NCBI GenBank assembly: GCA_013041835.1 | Contig: JABDRH010000529.1 | Coordinates: 1-5,799 of the forward strand | Direction: 5' to 3' | From: Desulfatitalea sp. | GTDB lineage: Bacteria; Desulfobacterota; Desulfobacteria; Desulfobacterales; Desulfosarcinaceae | DNA: 5,799 nucleotides | Shown: positions 5,389 through 5,799 of the stretch, piece after piece | Layout of the letters: every line of letters begins with the position of its first letter | Position numbering within the stretch: position 1 is the first letter of the stretch | Notes under the pieces: model-generated | What the model saw: only the letters and a program-made list of their open reading frames with translations | Told to the model about the DNA's origin: nothing | Databases searched by the model: none | Translations under genes and position numbers: made by a program

Positions 5389-5799
5389 TTACTTCTTCTT
5401 TATGGGTGCAAAAGTAAATTTCTGGCCGCCCACGGCCGCTTCAAACATCAGGCCACCTTTGGCATGGACGAAGACGGCCATGCCTTTCTGATAGTTTATT
5501 TTTGCTTGGACGCCGGTGGCCGGCCCTGCGCTGGCGCCGGCCGTACTTCCGCCTGAAGTGCCGGCTTTGGCCTGGGCACCGGCGGTGACAGCCACGGCCG
5601 AAGCCGAAGCGTCCAAGACGAATTCTCCGCTGATGAACTCCTCATAGGCGCGTTTATCCTGAAAGAAAATGACTTCACTGAACGCCTGACCACCCAACTG
5701 GAATCCGATGGATGCTTTTATCAGGGAAGTTTCACCGGTCACTTCTTCGCCGCGGTAGACCCGTCCTTTGCCGTAGGCACCGCCGACCATGATGGCGCC
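5389..5799 (-). CDS. lipid-binding SYLF-domain (Ysc84/DUF500) protein, C-terminal part
   Basis: The frame is open through the window end. Codons 5799-5791 read Gly-Ala-Ile in front of MVGGAYGKG, so the ATG at 5790 is internal, and about 60-90 N-terminal residues, probably including a signal peptide, lie outside. The visible 136 residues match the SYLF domain core: MVGGAYGKGRVYRG, TSLIKASIGFQLGGQAFSE, VIFFQDKRAYEEF, then KGMAVFVHAKGGLMFEAAVGGQKF near the C-terminus (segments listed in order, with gaps between). SYLF proteins bind lipid membranes; bacterial ones are usually exported or periplasmic, and their physiological role is poorly defined. Between the two core parts lies an Ala/Gly/Ser-rich linker (SASAVAVTAGAQ...ASAGPATG), which is common in this bacterial subfamily. 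The protein ends in PIKKK at TAA 5391-5389. The GC-rich coding resembles the plus-strand operon and not the phosphoesterase-PPTase pair. Confidence 0.92.
   Translation of the reverse strand, partial: GAIMVGGAYGKGRVYRGEEVTGETSLIKASIGFQLGGQAFSEVIFFQDKRAYEEFISGEFVLDASASAVAVTAGAQAKAGTSGGSTAGASAGPATGVQAKINYQKGMAVFVHAKGGLMFEAAVGGQKFTFAPIKKK

Noticed and set aside
5510..5620. GC-rich repetitive-looking stretch in the SYLF gene
   Set aside because: It is explained by Ala/Gly codons of the linker; no regular repeat unit is present, so it is not a CRISPR or tandem repeat.

Overview
The window is almost entirely coding and holds two blocks that point towards each other. Together they suggest an anaerobic, corrinoid-using bacterium. 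The MttB-family / DUF1638 / corrinoid-activator combination is typical of sulfate-reducing Desulfobacterota (Desulfosarcina-like) and of acetogens, and the GC-rich coding with abundant GCC/GGC/CTG codons fits the former better. This assignment is an inference; no rRNA or taxonomic marker is present.

Plus-strand block (bases 1-3523): a three-gene methyl-group demethylation module. It begins with the C-terminal two thirds of a non-pyrrolysine MttB-superfamily methyltransferase, cut by the window edge. Next is a small cysteine-rich DUF1638 protein. The last gene is a full-length [2Fe-2S]/ASKHA activator (RACE family), which uses ATP and low-potential electrons to rescue inactivated Co(II) corrinoid protein. 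The genes are separated by 7 and 21 nt. The methyltransferase would move a methyl group from a quaternary or tertiary amine (glycine-betaine-like or similar) to a corrinoid protein that must be encoded outside the window, and the activator keeps that corrinoid protein alive.

Minus-strand block (bases 3528-5799), in transcription order: the 3' part of a SYLF-domain (Ysc84/DUF500) gene cut by the window edge; a 69-nt gap; a 76-codon two-helix membrane protein that looks like the N-terminus of an HXXEE-type protein with its C-terminus lost; a calcineurin-type metallophosphoesterase; and an Sfp-type 4'-phosphopantetheinyl transferase. The last three genes overlap by 4 nt each (ATGA, then TTGA), so they are probably translationally coupled. 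The activator and the transferase end tail to tail with only 4 nt between their stop codons.

The most interesting feature is the coupled phosphoesterase-PPTase pair. Its order matches the mycobacterial pptH-pptT pair, where the phosphoesterase removes the 4'-phosphopantetheine that the transferase installs. The pair sits in a sharply AT-richer island (about 30-45% GC by spot count, against roughly 50-78% around it). Its upstream edge coincides with the place where the HXXEE-like protein stops resembling its family, which suggests the pair arrived by insertion.
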